32,678 nucleotides of DNA from positions 1-32,678 of the forward strand of contig JAFREE010000213.1 in NCBI GenBank assembly GCA_019400425.1, read 5' to 3'. This DNA is from Hymenochaete sp. R1 (taxonomy: Eukaryota > Basidiomycota > Agaricomycetes > Hymenochaetales > Hymenochaetaceae). The translations under genes were made by a program, and so were the position numbers. Shown here one piece after another: positions 21,791 to 31,727 of the stretch. Within the stretch, counting starts at the first letter, position 1. Each line of letters opens with the position of its first letter. Below the pieces are notes generated by a model. The model made no database searches. It saw nothing but the letters and a program-made list of their open reading frames with translations, and was not told the DNA's origin.

Positions 21791-21849
21791 CTTCCTTATT
21801 TGTACGTTTCTTCCCTTGTACTATTGCACAGCCTTGTAGACGGGTGGCC

Positions 21850-21856
21850 TATATAA
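21850..21856 (+). promoter_or_regulatory. TATA-like box of LTR family A
   Basis: TATATAA is followed about 30 bp later by a conserved GTACCTTAGATTTGACC block that may contain the transcription start. The degraded copy has TTATAAA at the same place (27510-27516). Confidence 0.5.
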
Positions 21857-22089
21857 GGACCTCACCTTGTAGCCTTTGTACCTTAGATTTGACCTTCTGT
21901 CTCTTCCGGTCAATACATCACTCTTGTCTCTTCTGTCTTAGAGGACTATCCCTGATTGGGATATCCTACTCGAACTCTGTCTGTTAGTCACTTGGAGCCG
22001 GAGCTCTGGTGCTAACCTCTTGAACCATTGTCACGTGACCTCGATTAGTCAGACTCCTGATCATGTCTTGATCGGACTCTAACAATTAC

Positions 22090-22940
22090 TGCAATATTAT
22101 ATAACACTGTTCTCTCTTATACAAACCAGTTTGACTCATTTCTCTAAATATACGCTACTCATACCTTTCAAACAACTAAATTTATAAATTAATTCCATCT
22201 GATGCAATGTAGCATAATTACTGCATTTAAAGACATTTTTGTGAAGAACTCGGTCTGGTGGAATACATGTTTGACTGAAACCTCTCTTACTATTCAGACC
22301 TATTTATATATCTAATCACTAAGTCAGATGGCCATATTCTTATTGTGCACAGTAAGATTAGATCTTTAATTGAATGCAAAGTTTATGTACAAGCTTCCAG
22401 ATAGACAATTGTATCTCTTGAAATATAAGACTAGAATGTATATAGTAAGCTACTATTCTCAAAGTATATTATATCCGAAAATAAGATTGGATGAATAGAT
22501 ACATGCACTTATATATCTAAACAATTGGATGGATAAAAAAATCATTTAAGTAGATGAGATGGATGCAAGTACTTATATACTATAGTTAGACAAGTATCTG
22601 CATAGTATGCATACAAGTAGTAAGACATATGAGGGCTTGAGACTTTTCTATCGCAAATGATGCATATAGATAAAAAAGTAGGATGAGAAGAAGTGTAATA
22701 ATTGCAAGTACATACTATAGAAGGGAGAAGATGAGAGAGAGAAATATGAAAGAATGTAAGGTGTGAATAAAAGGAAAAGAGCAGAGGAAGAACAGTAAGG
22801 GAGAGAATAAAAAATAAGGTGACAATGTGTAAAGAGGGATACAGGTTATAACTGCCATAAAGGGAAGAGCTATAACTGCAGTAACTCTGGTGAAGACTAT
22901 ATAATTGCAATAACTACTAAAAAAGGCTAGAAGCTCTGGC
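22090..22940. other. AT-rich non-coding DNA with a homopurine tract and short tandem repeat
   Basis: No gene is supported. About 22715-22823 is nearly all A and G on the plus strand. About 22845-22915 holds three degenerate units of the form TATAACTGC.RTAACT. The 122-codon minus-strand open stretch here (Ser/Tyr/Leu-rich) is a by-product of this composition. Confidence 0.6.
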
Positions 22941-23017
22941 TAAGGACAGTCGAAGATAAGACTGATGTCTACTAGCTGAAAAGGTCCCAAAAACTGAGAA
23001 TTTTTGTTTGAGCATGT

Positions 23018-23061
23018 CAAAAAAAAGAACGATGCACCTTGGCTAGAGTGTCGATCCTAAC
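23018..23061. repeat. short dispersed motif, copy 2 (partner at 7163-7202)
   Basis: AAAAAAGAACGATGCACC and the following GGCTA..GTGTCGATCCTAA match the 7163 copy. It lies just 5' of the copia fragment. Confidence 0.5.
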
Positions 23062-23100
23062 CGTAAAAGACAGTTATTGAGAAGATGCACTGTTATCTTG

Positions 23101-23430
23101 AGGCAGAGCTATATATCTGCTACTGCTACTAGATAGGAGATTCTTTGGTTGCACAATTTGATGTCAGAGATAGGCTATCTAGTACAAGGCCCTTCTACTT
23201 TGTATCTTGACAATCAATCAGCAATTGCAGTTACTAGGAACCCAAAGTACTATGAATATATGAAACACTTAAATTTGTGTCACTATTAGCTTAGGGATAC
23301 TGTGAAGGCTGAGTTGATAGACGTCAAATACATCCCCACCAAACAGATGCCTACTGATATTATGACTAAGGCGCTCTCCAGAGGAAGTGTTGTGGAGATG
23401 AGGGAGATGTTGGGTCTTAGATGTTTCTAG
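23101..23430 (+). pseudogene. Ty1/copia pol, C-terminal RNase H fragment
   Basis: From about 23119 one frame reads ISATATR, stop, EILWLHNLMSEIG, then LYLDNQSAIAV (RNase H Asp), then the copia hallmarks VKYIPTKQMPTDIMTKAL and the final MLGLRCF before TAG 23428-23430. Internal stops TAG 23134 and TAG 23287 both sit where Gln is expected. The EAE motif at the 5' edge is out of frame, and nothing of RT or integrase precedes it, so this is a 5'-truncated relic. A purine tract (AGGTGGGAG) and an LTR follow directly. Confidence 0.88.
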
Positions 23431-23451
23431 ACGTGCTAGATCAGGTGGGAG

Positions 23452-23847
23452 TGTTGAAGTATGTACTCTTAGCACTTATAGACTCTCTTAATTTTTATTC
23501 CTTTTATCTGTTTCTTTTGCCCCTACTTACATGTATCCATTTTTTTTTCTTTAAATTTGTTTATTTGTTCCACTTCATATCTTATTGAATATTCATTTCT
23601 AAGCTATGTGCACAGCATCATCTTGTTTGTCTCAATACTGCGCTTATGACTGTGTAACTCACTTACTTTATATAGTTACTGCTGTATAGTAAATGTGTCC
23701 ATGAAGCATCACAGACTTGTGTTGAGTGCTTCTTACCTTTTGCACTCAGCACTCAACACAAGGCCTCTGGCCTTTCATAGATTGTGAACAGCAAGTTAGT
23801 CATTCTATTTCACTTTATAGAGCTTAAGAGAAATGAGGACTTCAATA
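23452..23847 (+). repeat. copia 3' LTR
   Basis: It starts TGTTGAAG right after the AGGTGGGAG purine tract. About 396 bp later is CTTCAATA, the exact inverted complement of the start except for a C-to-T change in the terminal CA. The interval also shows a short inverted repeat around 23720-23760 (AGCACTCAACACAAG against CTTGTGTTGAGTGCT). No second LTR is in the window. Confidence 0.7.
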
Positions 23848-25108
23848 CTTTTACTTTCCTTATCCTTAAAGGAGACAAGAATGACTTAAATGCTTTTACT
23901 TAGTTTGTCAACCAGCTTTTCTCTTATCTAACACATGTCATTGCTCATAAAATGACCTAATACTGAATCATACCAGATATAATGTTAGATAGCAGCTTAA
24001 TGAGCATTATACTAGATAAAAGCAATGAATATAAAAGAGGGGAATATGAGCCAGTGAGTGCACATAGATGGTGAGGGTGAGAAGACAAGGCAACATAATA
24101 AGGGACAAAGTGAAAGTCTTTGATAATCTTTGTCAATCCTACTGCATCACAACTTTTTGATTCTTACTGTTGAAGTAAGTAAATTCTATTTGCTGGAATG
24201 GTTGTTGGAAGAAATTTGCATAAAGGAAATGTATTATCTGTTTTACAAGCAGAATGTAAGTTGCCTACAAAAAAGGAAGTGACATGTAATTAAGCTGAGT
24301 TGAGAATGATTTAGTTGATACTAACTGGTATTCATGCAACTGCAAAAATAAAATGAGACCTTTTAAACTAAAACAGAGTTGAGTAGCTGATATAAGGAAA
24401 TTGAATTCCAGAAGAACATACCAGGAGAGCCATTATAACAGTTAGGACCGGTACTACTAGCTGGAGGAATTCCTTTCTTCTACTAATCCTCGATATATCT
24501 ACAGAAGTTAGCTTATACCCAATGATTTGTAGAATAAAACAACATACATTTTATAGAATATGTGCTTATAACTAAGTGTCTTTTTATTGTTCTTTTACAC
24601 AGTGTCCCAACAGATTAAGCAATCAATAAGTACATAATCTTCTCCTTCTTCATCATCACTAGACTTGTTAAACAAATCTTCAACTTCAAAGTCTTCTCTC
24701 TGATTTACCCACTCCTTATTGTCTGGAGCTCCTATCATAAAGTTGTCAATCAGAGGTAGTGATAGTGGCATTGTAAGCTAAAGGTGCATGATTAGTGCAA
24801 TTATTACAGAGGCACACAATACTGGCAAAAGCAAGATCACCATGAGAATGAGCTCCATTTCAAAAATAAATGCAATAGAAGTTAATCTTGTGCAAAATTA
24901 TTGAATTTGAAGATCTACTTAGATATTGATTTATTCTGGAGAAGCTGGAAAGTTGGTGGTAGCAATAATTGATAAAGAAGGAGAGGAGGGAGGTTATTGC
25001 TGCAGACTTCATTTTGATTGAAGTAATAAATATACTTGTTTGAGTATAATTTTGCACAATTACAAGAATCTCTTAATATTAAATATATACCAATCATTTA
25101 GTAGTTAT
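23848..25108. other. AT-rich DNA, mostly without supported genes
   Basis: It probably consists of old transposon sequence. Apart from the weak minus-strand fragment at 24595-24858, no frame or repeat could be supported. Confidence 0.4.
24595..24858 (-). pseudogene. coding-like fragment with acidic C-terminus
   Basis: On the minus strand the frame reads about 25 hydrophobic codons, one TAG, then IDNFMIGAPDNKEW and a strongly acidic tract (KSSDDEEGEDY) before TAA at 24595. Composition is protein-like, but no family is recognised and it could be chance. Confidence 0.22.
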
Positions 25109-25112
25109 TACA

Positions 25113-25301
25113 TTGGTTTTGGATAATGCCTCACATAATTATATGACTATCCCAAGATCAAACACACTTAGTAGTTATACCGAGTTTAGCATTTGTCACT
25201 ATACTATCTTCCTTCTTCACACATTTTTCTATATTTCTAATGACCATAGTAACTCACAGTACTGTGTGGTAAATGATCACCTCCTAATGTACCAAAATTA
25301 G
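25113..25301 (+). pseudogene. possible copia-type protease segment
   Basis: LVLDNASHNYMTIPRSN resembles the DSGASDHMT active-site segment of Ty1/copia proteases, followed by the usual SSYTEF. The DSG is altered to DNA-like residues (Asp-Asn-Ala), as after loss of one codon. No integrase or RT follows in any frame, so it would be a very degraded relic. Confidence 0.3.
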
Positions 25302-26690
25302 AGGGCATATCGACAATGCCAGGGTCTGTCCTATCATTAATTTAGATTATCAAGTTTCTCTTTATGTTTGTTGTATCCTCCTTCTAGTGTGAGAATCTTT
25401 ACTGTGCTCTTGAAGCATTCTATACCTTTACAAAGGTGCACCTCGCTTCAATGTTATACCCTTTTGCTTGAGCATGTATGATATTCTAGGTATAGGCAAA
25501 TTTTGTGCTGAGGGAAGCATAGAGCAAGTTAAAGGTAATATGTACATATAAGTCTCTACATTTAGCAATATCCTATCAAGATAGTGCTGCCCTTCTCCTA
25601 TCTGTCTTAGAATATGTGTGCAAAGACATGAGCACTCACTTACAAGAACCTAACTTGTATATTGACAATCTGGACTTCAGTGTACTTGTTGTAGGACACT
25701 GTATATGCTTATGGCTTCTGCCTCCTTTCCTACTTATTTTCCGTAGTACCAAGGATATATTTAATTGCTGTTCTCACATTTCAAGCTTAAGGACAGAACT
25801 TTAACATGGATCTTAAAACATGCATCAATAAGTTTTATTATGCCCATTGAATTTAATAAGTACACTTATATTAAGTTTCTGCAGTGTGTCACATACAATC
25901 CCTACTCTCTTATGACATTATTATTATAAAGTAGTGAAGGCATATGACTCCAAATTGTCTAATAATCCAATCTAGGTTCCAAAGTTGGTCCCTTTTTCTA
26001 GGCCTCTATTAGATATGGTCTTTAGCACTTTGCTGTAACCAACCTCAAGAGAGATAAGCTATTCTCTCATCTCTCTACTTTTTCTATCCTATCTTTGAGC
26101 TCAGACCCTTCTTTATACTCTTTCTAGCCTCAAATTCATTTACAGAGCTGTGTTCTAGCATCTGATCTCCATAGTATGCTTCTTTATTAAATATTCAACC
26201 AGTCTATGATTAGCAAAAAAAGGAACATCTTCACCCCAAAAGATGTCAAAGACTGACTCAAGATAGGCACAATGAGAGTAATCTATCTAAGATTTGTAGT
26301 ATGGAATAATAAAATGAGTTCTGTGTGTAAGATTATGCTACAATCATAGTAGATGTTGTTTAACAGCTTAACCCTTAAGCCCTTTAATAAAATTGTAATA
26401 TAAGCTTGATAACAATGGAAGAAAAAATTAAAAATGAATTCAATTTTGATCAAAACTGAATGTATGTTAATCATATTGATCATTCTCACAAAACTTGTTA
26501 ATTTATGACTGCAGTACAAGAAGAGATTTAGAATTAGAGAATCAGTTTTTAGAGCAAGTGTAAAATATACATAGTTTTCTTTTAAAATCCCACTATACTC
26601 TGATCTTATATTCAGTTGATTATAAAACCTAAAATTATGAAAAGTATAAAAAAGAAAACAGGAAGAGAGAGAAGAAATAAAAGTACTATT
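25302..26690. other. AT-rich DNA without supported genes
   Basis: Stops are frequent in all frames. Short protein-like pieces exist on the minus strand (for example near 26220-26290) but cannot be joined. Nothing is annotated. Confidence 0.45.
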
Positions 26691-26696
26691 CAGTAA

Positions 26697-26978
26697 CTAT
26701 TACAGTTCTATACTATTCATATGCTTAGTGTTAGAATTCAATCAAGGTGTTGATCTGAAATCTGATTAATCAAGGTCACATGATAGCAATCTGAGGTTCA
26801 AGAGATTAGCACTTAAGCTCTAGCTCTAAGTGACTAATAGATAAAGTTTGTAAATGATATCTCATTTAAGGATAATCTTATAAGATAGGAGAGAAAAAAC
26901 AAGAGTATATTAATTAGAAGAGACAGAAGGTCAGATCTAAGGTATAAAAGCTATACATGTAGGTCTATAACTGACTCA
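26697..26978. repeat. LTR-A fragments in head-to-head inverted arrangement
   Basis: 26697-26728 matches the first about 31 bp of LTR-A on the plus strand. At 26729 (TGTTAGAA) an inverted LTR-A begins: it is the reverse complement of the LTR 3' half, followed to about 26978. The switch happens inside the H1 hairpin. Flanks are degraded and no target duplication was found. Confidence 0.7.
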
Positions 26979-26984
26979 AGAATG

Positions 26985-28998
26985 TAGCACAGCTCTCATC
27001 TTGGCAATGACCCTATTACATCAAGACAATGGTGTAAGGACTGCTGAATAATGACCTTTATGTGATACTTGAGCTCTGATACGCTGAAGAAATCTGAACA
27101 GTCATTAAATAGTAGAGGCAGAGAGTGATTGCAAGGATGTCAAATATATCCTATCTAGTTATGTCCCTGCGGCATCCAGTCCTCTAAAGCAACTTTAGTA
27201 CTCTGTGTGTGAAGGACCCAAAATATGGTGGCGCTGAGATTTTTAGGTGTAATGATGGAAAAATGTTGAATTATTATTAAGTCATTGCAATGGATACAGT
27301 TTATGGTTCAATATTATTCATGTGCTTAGTCAAGCACACCACTTCATTTCATTCATTTGTCATCTTGTTCTTCTTATTTCTTTAAACCTTCTGTGCACAT
27401 GATTGCATATGATCTATGCACAGCATCAGTCAGCATCTTACTAAGACACCTTCCTTATTTGTCTATTTCTTCTCATGTACTTATATACAGCCTCATAGAT
27501 AAGTGACCTTTATAAAGCCTTACCTTGTAGCTCCTGTACCTTATATTTGACCTTTTGACCTTACTAGTTAATATACTTATTTTCTATCTTCTGTCTTAAA
27601 GGACTATCCCTGGGTGGGATATCCTTCGCGAACTTAGTCTATCTGTTACTTCAAGCCAGAGTTTGAGTGCAGATCTCTTGGATCTCTATCATGTGACCTT
27701 GCTTTGTCAGACTCCTGATCATATATTGATTAGACTCTAACATACAAAATATCTGTCAACGTAATTTGGCTGAGAAAAGGAAGGGAGCCAGTTTGATAGA
27801 GATCCATCCCCACAAATTAATCAGGGTAGAGGGTCTGACTTTGTTCAAACTACTCATAGCAGAGATAACAGAGAGTCAATTTAGAGAGCTCATCCTAGTT
27901 GGTAGATGATGGCTTATCATAGCATGAACAAGAGCTGAGGGAAGAGCCTGAAATGCAGAAGATAGAGTCAAATTCCTGGGATTGACAAAGCCTTCACCTT
28001 TAGGTAGCTTAGATACCTCATCTTATAAAGATTTTGCCAACTACCATATGACCTCTTTAAGATTTAAGACTTCAGACCTAGCAGGGGAATCACAATGACC
28101 TGATGGTGACAAACAGCAAAGTTGGTGAAGAAGTCAGTCTCAGAAACAGAAGGGAATTTATGCTTATCTATACGTAGTGACAAGTTACATTCAGACTCAT
28201 AGCCCTCTCCAAGCAAATAGAAGTCAAAGTGTCCATCATCTACTACACACTCCAATAGACTCAAACCTGATGCTTATTGTCAAGTTGAGTCATTGGATAG
28301 CAGGTTGTCTGAAAGTGCATTCAACTCTACCTTGGTTCAAGGATACAAGTTGTTGAGCATATTCATCAAAGACAAAGCAACTTTACTAGTCGTGAAATTT
28401 GTCTAGAGCAAAGGCAGAAAACTCTGCTCTCACCAATTTGCAGCCTCCAACCTAGCTGTGTCATTAAACAAAAAGTCTTAAGTTGGCTCTATGTTGTTAC
28501 TTGAGAGCATATCAGATAATATGGAATCATCCACATGCTGTTCTGGAGCAAAGACTGACAATGTTAGAGTGACTATGAGGTTTTCTGTCAGGGCAGGAAA
28601 AGCTGTAATACTGGTATCTTGACTTGCCCTATACTCAGAGCTCTGGTTTGAGAGGGGGTTTGGGGTATTATGCTCTCTCTTAAAATCATACAAAAGGTCG
28701 CATGTGGAGGAATAATTTAAATATGGGTTTGAGATGCTCGGCCCTCTGTTAAAGGTATTAAAAAGAATTTCCATGGAAATCAAAGAAAGTTCATGCATGG
28801 GGAAATACAAGTCATTATTACAATGTCTAAAAGGCAAGCCCTTAGGAGATGGAGATAAACTACATGGGTCTGTGAACATCAGCATTAATGTTGTATAGAT
28901 AATAACAGACAAACTCACTCTGCATTGGTGCTGGTGTTGTTTGATTTCTACTTTCACCTACATAAATTCTAGATCCCCACTTTGGCAAGCTTCCTTAT
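26985..28998. repeat. dispersed repeat R1, copy B (interrupted by a solo LTR)
   Basis: It is colinear with 5085-7165. It is less AT-degraded than copy A and retains a fossil reading frame on the minus strand. The similarity is split by the LTR at 27300-27742; the flanking R1 sequence is continuous in copy A at 5381-5396. The left edge abuts the inverted LTR-A fragment. On the right, copy A stops near 7160 while the fossil frame of copy B continues to 29901. Confidence 0.75.
27300..27742 (+). repeat. solo LTR, family A, degraded, inserted in R1 copy B
   Basis: It matches 21638-22084 over its full length with many transitions; it starts TTTATGG (for TGTTACGG) and ends GACTCTAACA. The flanks TACAG (27295-27299) and TACAA (27743-27747) are an imperfect 5-bp duplication. 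Joining the flanks recreates the continuous site seen in R1 copy A. Confidence 0.88.
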
Positions 28999-29901
28999 CT
29001 TTGATGTTTGGCAGGAAATGATAAGATATAGTACTGCCCACACTCAAGTTTTTTATCTGGTATTAAATATAAATCATTTCTTCTCCCTCTGTACCTCTTG
29101 GTCCTAGTGTCATGTTGCTATCTTGATTCACCATAGAGCTCCTTGACAGAGACAGACAAAGATATTTCCTTCTTGTAGGCCTTCCCCTTTGTTCTATAAC
29201 TGCTATGTCAGAGCTCTACAGGCTGCAAGGCAATGCATTTTTTACTTTCTTAAGGCCGTCCAGGTCTGTACCAACTTCACCTAATACAGCTGCTTGTCCT
29301 TCTCCTTCTTCTTCATGCTCTTATTCTTGCTCATCTCCACTTCCTGCGCCTGTAGACACTGCAGATGCCTCTGATGAGCAATTTGCTCTATCATTTCCTT
29401 TCACCTTGTCTCTCCAAACTTGACCACTATAAATCTCGGTATGAGGTCAACTAGGTTCTGGAATTGTAAGAGCAGTTAGTAAATGAAGCAGTTATTCTCC
29501 AGTATCACCTGTAGGGCTAGTGTAAGTGGCTTGGTCATTCTGCAGAGCAAAGTTGCTTTGACCTGCTAAAGAAAAGTGAAACTCACATTAAACTGACTCA
29601 CTACATTTATTGCTCTTGCTAGGCTAGTTCTTATCTCCTTTTCCAAGATTTGCAACTTTTTGATCTCCTACTTTATGTTTGATATCTGAGCCCTAAGCTA
29701 ATAGATTGTGTTGCACATAGCTCTCTCAGATTGCGTCAAACCTTTCTGAGAACCACTGCCACTGTGAGAGCCCTCTAAGACCTTCATCAGCTCTTTATAC
29801 TTAGTCATTGCCTAGCAAGCTTGCTTGCACAAGGAAGTCTCAAACAGCACCAAATCTTTCAAAGTGCTATTTTTATTGACCGGGGGTAGTGTGAGTACCA
29901 T
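27743..29901 (-). pseudogene. fossil long reading frame of unknown family, two exons, about 700 codons
   Basis: Exon 1 runs from ATG 29901 to 29587 (105 codons) and looks coiled-coil (LRAQISNIK, EIKKLQILEKEIRTSL). A 47-nt intron (29540-29586, GTGAGT...CTGCAG) leads in phase 0 to exon 2, which keeps one minus-strand frame from 29539 down to the LTR at 27742, nearly 600 codons. It has an acidic Glu/Gly linker (EHEEEGEGQ, near 29320), a 159-codon uninterrupted part (28478-28957) and further protein-like blocks (VVDDGHFDFYLLGEGYES). All stops seen are TAG, TAA or TGA of the kind made from CAG, CAA or CGA. No known domain is recognised. The frame may continue past the LTR toward 27000. It could be a transposon protein or a duplicated host gene. 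Confidence 0.6.
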
Positions 29902-30023
29902 CAAAGCTGACAGTGAGCTCCACAAGCTTTGAAGCAAGACAGGTTTGAGATGGTGAAGAAGAGTGGGTATGAGTTAGTAAGAAAGTATCTTAGAGAGTAG
30001 ATGCAGAGAAAAGAGATAGTGAC

Positions 30024-30431
30024 TGTTAAGGAACTTCGGTACAAGGCTTATCTAAGGCTTTGCTGACTAAGCCTAATCAACACCTTTTATAGTTAAAGGT
30101 TGTAACTTCAAAGTAGAGTTCAAAGAATAAGAGTTCTTAAAGCCAAAGCTTTATCAGAGGCCTTGTAACCAGATAGTTATTAAGAACTAAGAGGTCAAGC
30201 TGAGGTTCTAACACCGAAGCTTGTCCTCTATTTATACTACATGAGGAGGCTGTACAGGCTGTGCACGGACCATCTGACTAATACAAGAGAATGTTCCAGA
30301 AATGAGTCATGTAGAGTCGAATGACGTCATCATGAGACGAAATATGAAACAACAATGGAAAACAAAAGAAGACGAGTCAACAAAAGAGAACAATAGAGAA
30401 AATTTAGGTTAGGGGTTTTATTGTTGTAACA
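30024..30431 (-). repeat. 3' LTR of gypsy-2 (family B)
   Basis: On the minus strand it begins TGTTACAACAATAAAACC and ends GTTCCTTAACA, so both TG and CA ends are intact. It is the same family as the solo LTR at 17984-18378 in the opposite orientation; the two differ by small indels (408 against 395 bp) and scattered transitions. Confidence 0.93.
30229..30236 (-). promoter_or_regulatory. TATA box of LTR family B (gypsy-2 copy)
   Basis: TATAAATA on the minus strand is at the same place as in the solo LTR (18167-18174). Confidence 0.6.
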
Positions 30432-30446
30432 TTACCCCCTCCTTCT
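30432..30446 (-). promoter_or_regulatory. polypurine tract of gypsy-2
   Basis: AGAAGGAGGGGGTAA on the minus strand immediately precedes the LTR start. It is the expected primer for plus-strand DNA synthesis. Confidence 0.8.
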
Positions 30447-30530
30447 AGACGAAAGACACTGTTTTTCGAAAATATTTCAATGAAACAATCAAAGAGAAAA
30501 GAAAAGATTCAAGAGTAAATCAAACAAAAT

Positions 30531-31407
30531 TTAAACTCCTTCATTATCCGTGACTCCCTCGGCATCATTGTCTTCTTCGTCTTCAACTGGTGCAGTCGGT
30601 CTTGCTGTTATTGGTGGCGGTACAGGCAGTGGGTGGTGTATGCCATAGTGCGAGTCGACTTTACGAATGAGGTCGTGAAGGTTGTTGTCATAAAATCACT
30701 GAATGAAACGGCCTTGTCGTGTTCGTTGAAAGGCGACGTCATCCCAGATTGCTCGAAGTTGCTGCTCCAATCGAAGGGCTTCTTTCGCTCTGTCTTTAGC
30801 TATTGCGTCCGCCTTGTGATAGTGGTGCAAGTCTTTTTCAAGCGTCAGGAAGGTCCATTGGTTGTCTGGGTTCCAGTGGTCACCAGGTTCGTTTAGACGG
30901 GTGCAATGGTCGGGGTCATTGGAGCGTACAAAGGTTTCGATGAATTCCAGGTCTATCTATGCTGTTAGCGTCTCTTCCTTGATTTGGTCTTGCACTTCTT
31001 CAATCAGGTCCTGGCGCGCTTCCTCTGTAGTGTATAATGGAATCAATGTAGACCTCCCCATTTCCCGATTGGATGCTTGCAAGGAGCGCATAAGCCTGTA
31101 CGACCTGGCGGGATATATGAGGGCTGAAGATTGAGGCGTAGAGATGGAACAAATGGGGGCCATGAGTCTGGAACAAAGTAGCACGAAGATCGATGATCGT
31201 TTGGAGGGTGAAGAGAATGGCTCGTGATTGGGTAGTGTTGTCGACGCGGAATCGGATGATACGTTCAGTGCTGACAATGGGAATGCCGTAGAAGATGTCA
31301 ATGATAAGGAAAAGATTGCCTTCGCTCGATAAGCCAACAGAGTAGTTCGTAGTGGAGACGGGGTAGAGTGAAACGTTAACCGTTGTGATAGCGTTGGGGT
31401 CGCTCAT
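30531..31407 (-). pseudogene. gypsy-2 accessory ORF3, about 290 codons, unknown family
   Basis: From ATG 31407 a frame runs about 115-130 codons (SVGLSSEGNLFLIIDIFYG, then SRAILFTLQTIIDLRATLF). Between about 31070 and 31020 coding moves to the next frame (EEARQDLIEEVQDQIKEETL) and continues through TAG near 30957 and a TGA near 30690 to TAA 30531-30533. The later part is strongly protein-like: DLEFIETFVRSNDP, then a helical Lys/Arg/Glu stretch AKDRAKEALRLEQQL, and an acidic tail PVEDEEDNDAEG. It lies between pol and the polypurine tract, where retroviruses carry env, but it has no signal peptide or membrane anchor itself. Both stops can come from CAG and CGA or TGG. No homologue is recognised. 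Confidence 0.6.
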
Positions 31408-31426
31408 ATTGAACTGTTAGAACGAC

Positions 31427-31714
31427 TCAAGCTTGCTGGTCATTTATATCATTCCATCCCGTCCATTGTTGACCACTGTTTGCAGTGACGTATTCAGATT
31501 CTTCATCAGCATAGGGGTAAGGGGCTTTGATGTCCGTGAGGACCGGATATGTGGTGGATACTGCTTGTCTCCAGTTTTGAATTGGTTGGCGCCAATTGAT
31601 GGCTTCTTGTCGGCGATAATAGAGGTACTTATAGAGGAACCAGGTCATGAGGGTGAGGGTTATTAGTGAGAGATTGATAACAATGAGAACGGCGAAGATT
31701 GTGAGAGCGTCCAT
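31427..31714 (-). CDS. gypsy-2 accessory ORF2, small single-pass membrane protein (95 codons)
   Basis: ATG 31714 lies 14 bp after the pol stop (31728-31730). An in-frame upstream ATG at 31744 would overlap the end of pol. The product opens with a hydrophobic segment of about 25 residues (IFAVLIVINLSLITLTLMTW), then a basic KYLYYRRQ, two repeats of the form NWRQ, and an acidic Tyr-rich tail (YPYADEESEYV). This pattern fits an N-terminal signal-anchor protein with a short cytosolic tail. No stop interrupts it, although the pol gene before it and ORF3 after it both carry stops. Only about 20 bp separate it from ORF3. The family is unknown. Confidence 0.6.
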   Translation of the reverse strand: MDALTIFAVLIVINLSLITLTLMTWFLYKYLYYRRQEAINWRQPIQNWRQAVSTTYPVLTDIKAPYPYADEESEYVTANSGQQWTGWNDINDQQA

Positions 31715-31727
31715 GTTGATTTGTTGT

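Larger units (their letters stand above)
21638..22084 (+). repeat. solo LTR, family A, with 5-bp target duplication ATTAC
   Basis: It starts TGTTACGG and ends GACTCTAACA. ATTAC is present at 21633-21637 and 22085-22089, a perfect target duplication, so this is a complete solo LTR of 447 bp and the best-preserved family-A copy in the window. The same LTR terminates gypsy-1 (3533), occurs degraded at 27300-27742, and is inverted and truncated at 26729-26978. It inserted 43 bp downstream of the JmjC pseudogene stop. Confidence 0.95.

Noticed and set aside
22542..22910. 122-codon minus-strand frame rich in Ser, Tyr and Leu
   Set aside because: Low-complexity translation of the homopurine tract and tandem repeat; no coding signal.
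23720..23765. Inverted repeat AGCACTCAACACAAG/CTTGTGTTGAGTGCT as a separate foldback element
   Set aside because: It lies within the copia LTR interval and is better treated as part of that LTR unless other LTR copies lack it.
30957..31337. 126-codon minus-strand frame treated as a separate gene
   Set aside because: Only its last 20 or so codons look coding; they are the continuation of gypsy-2 ORF3 after a frameshift.
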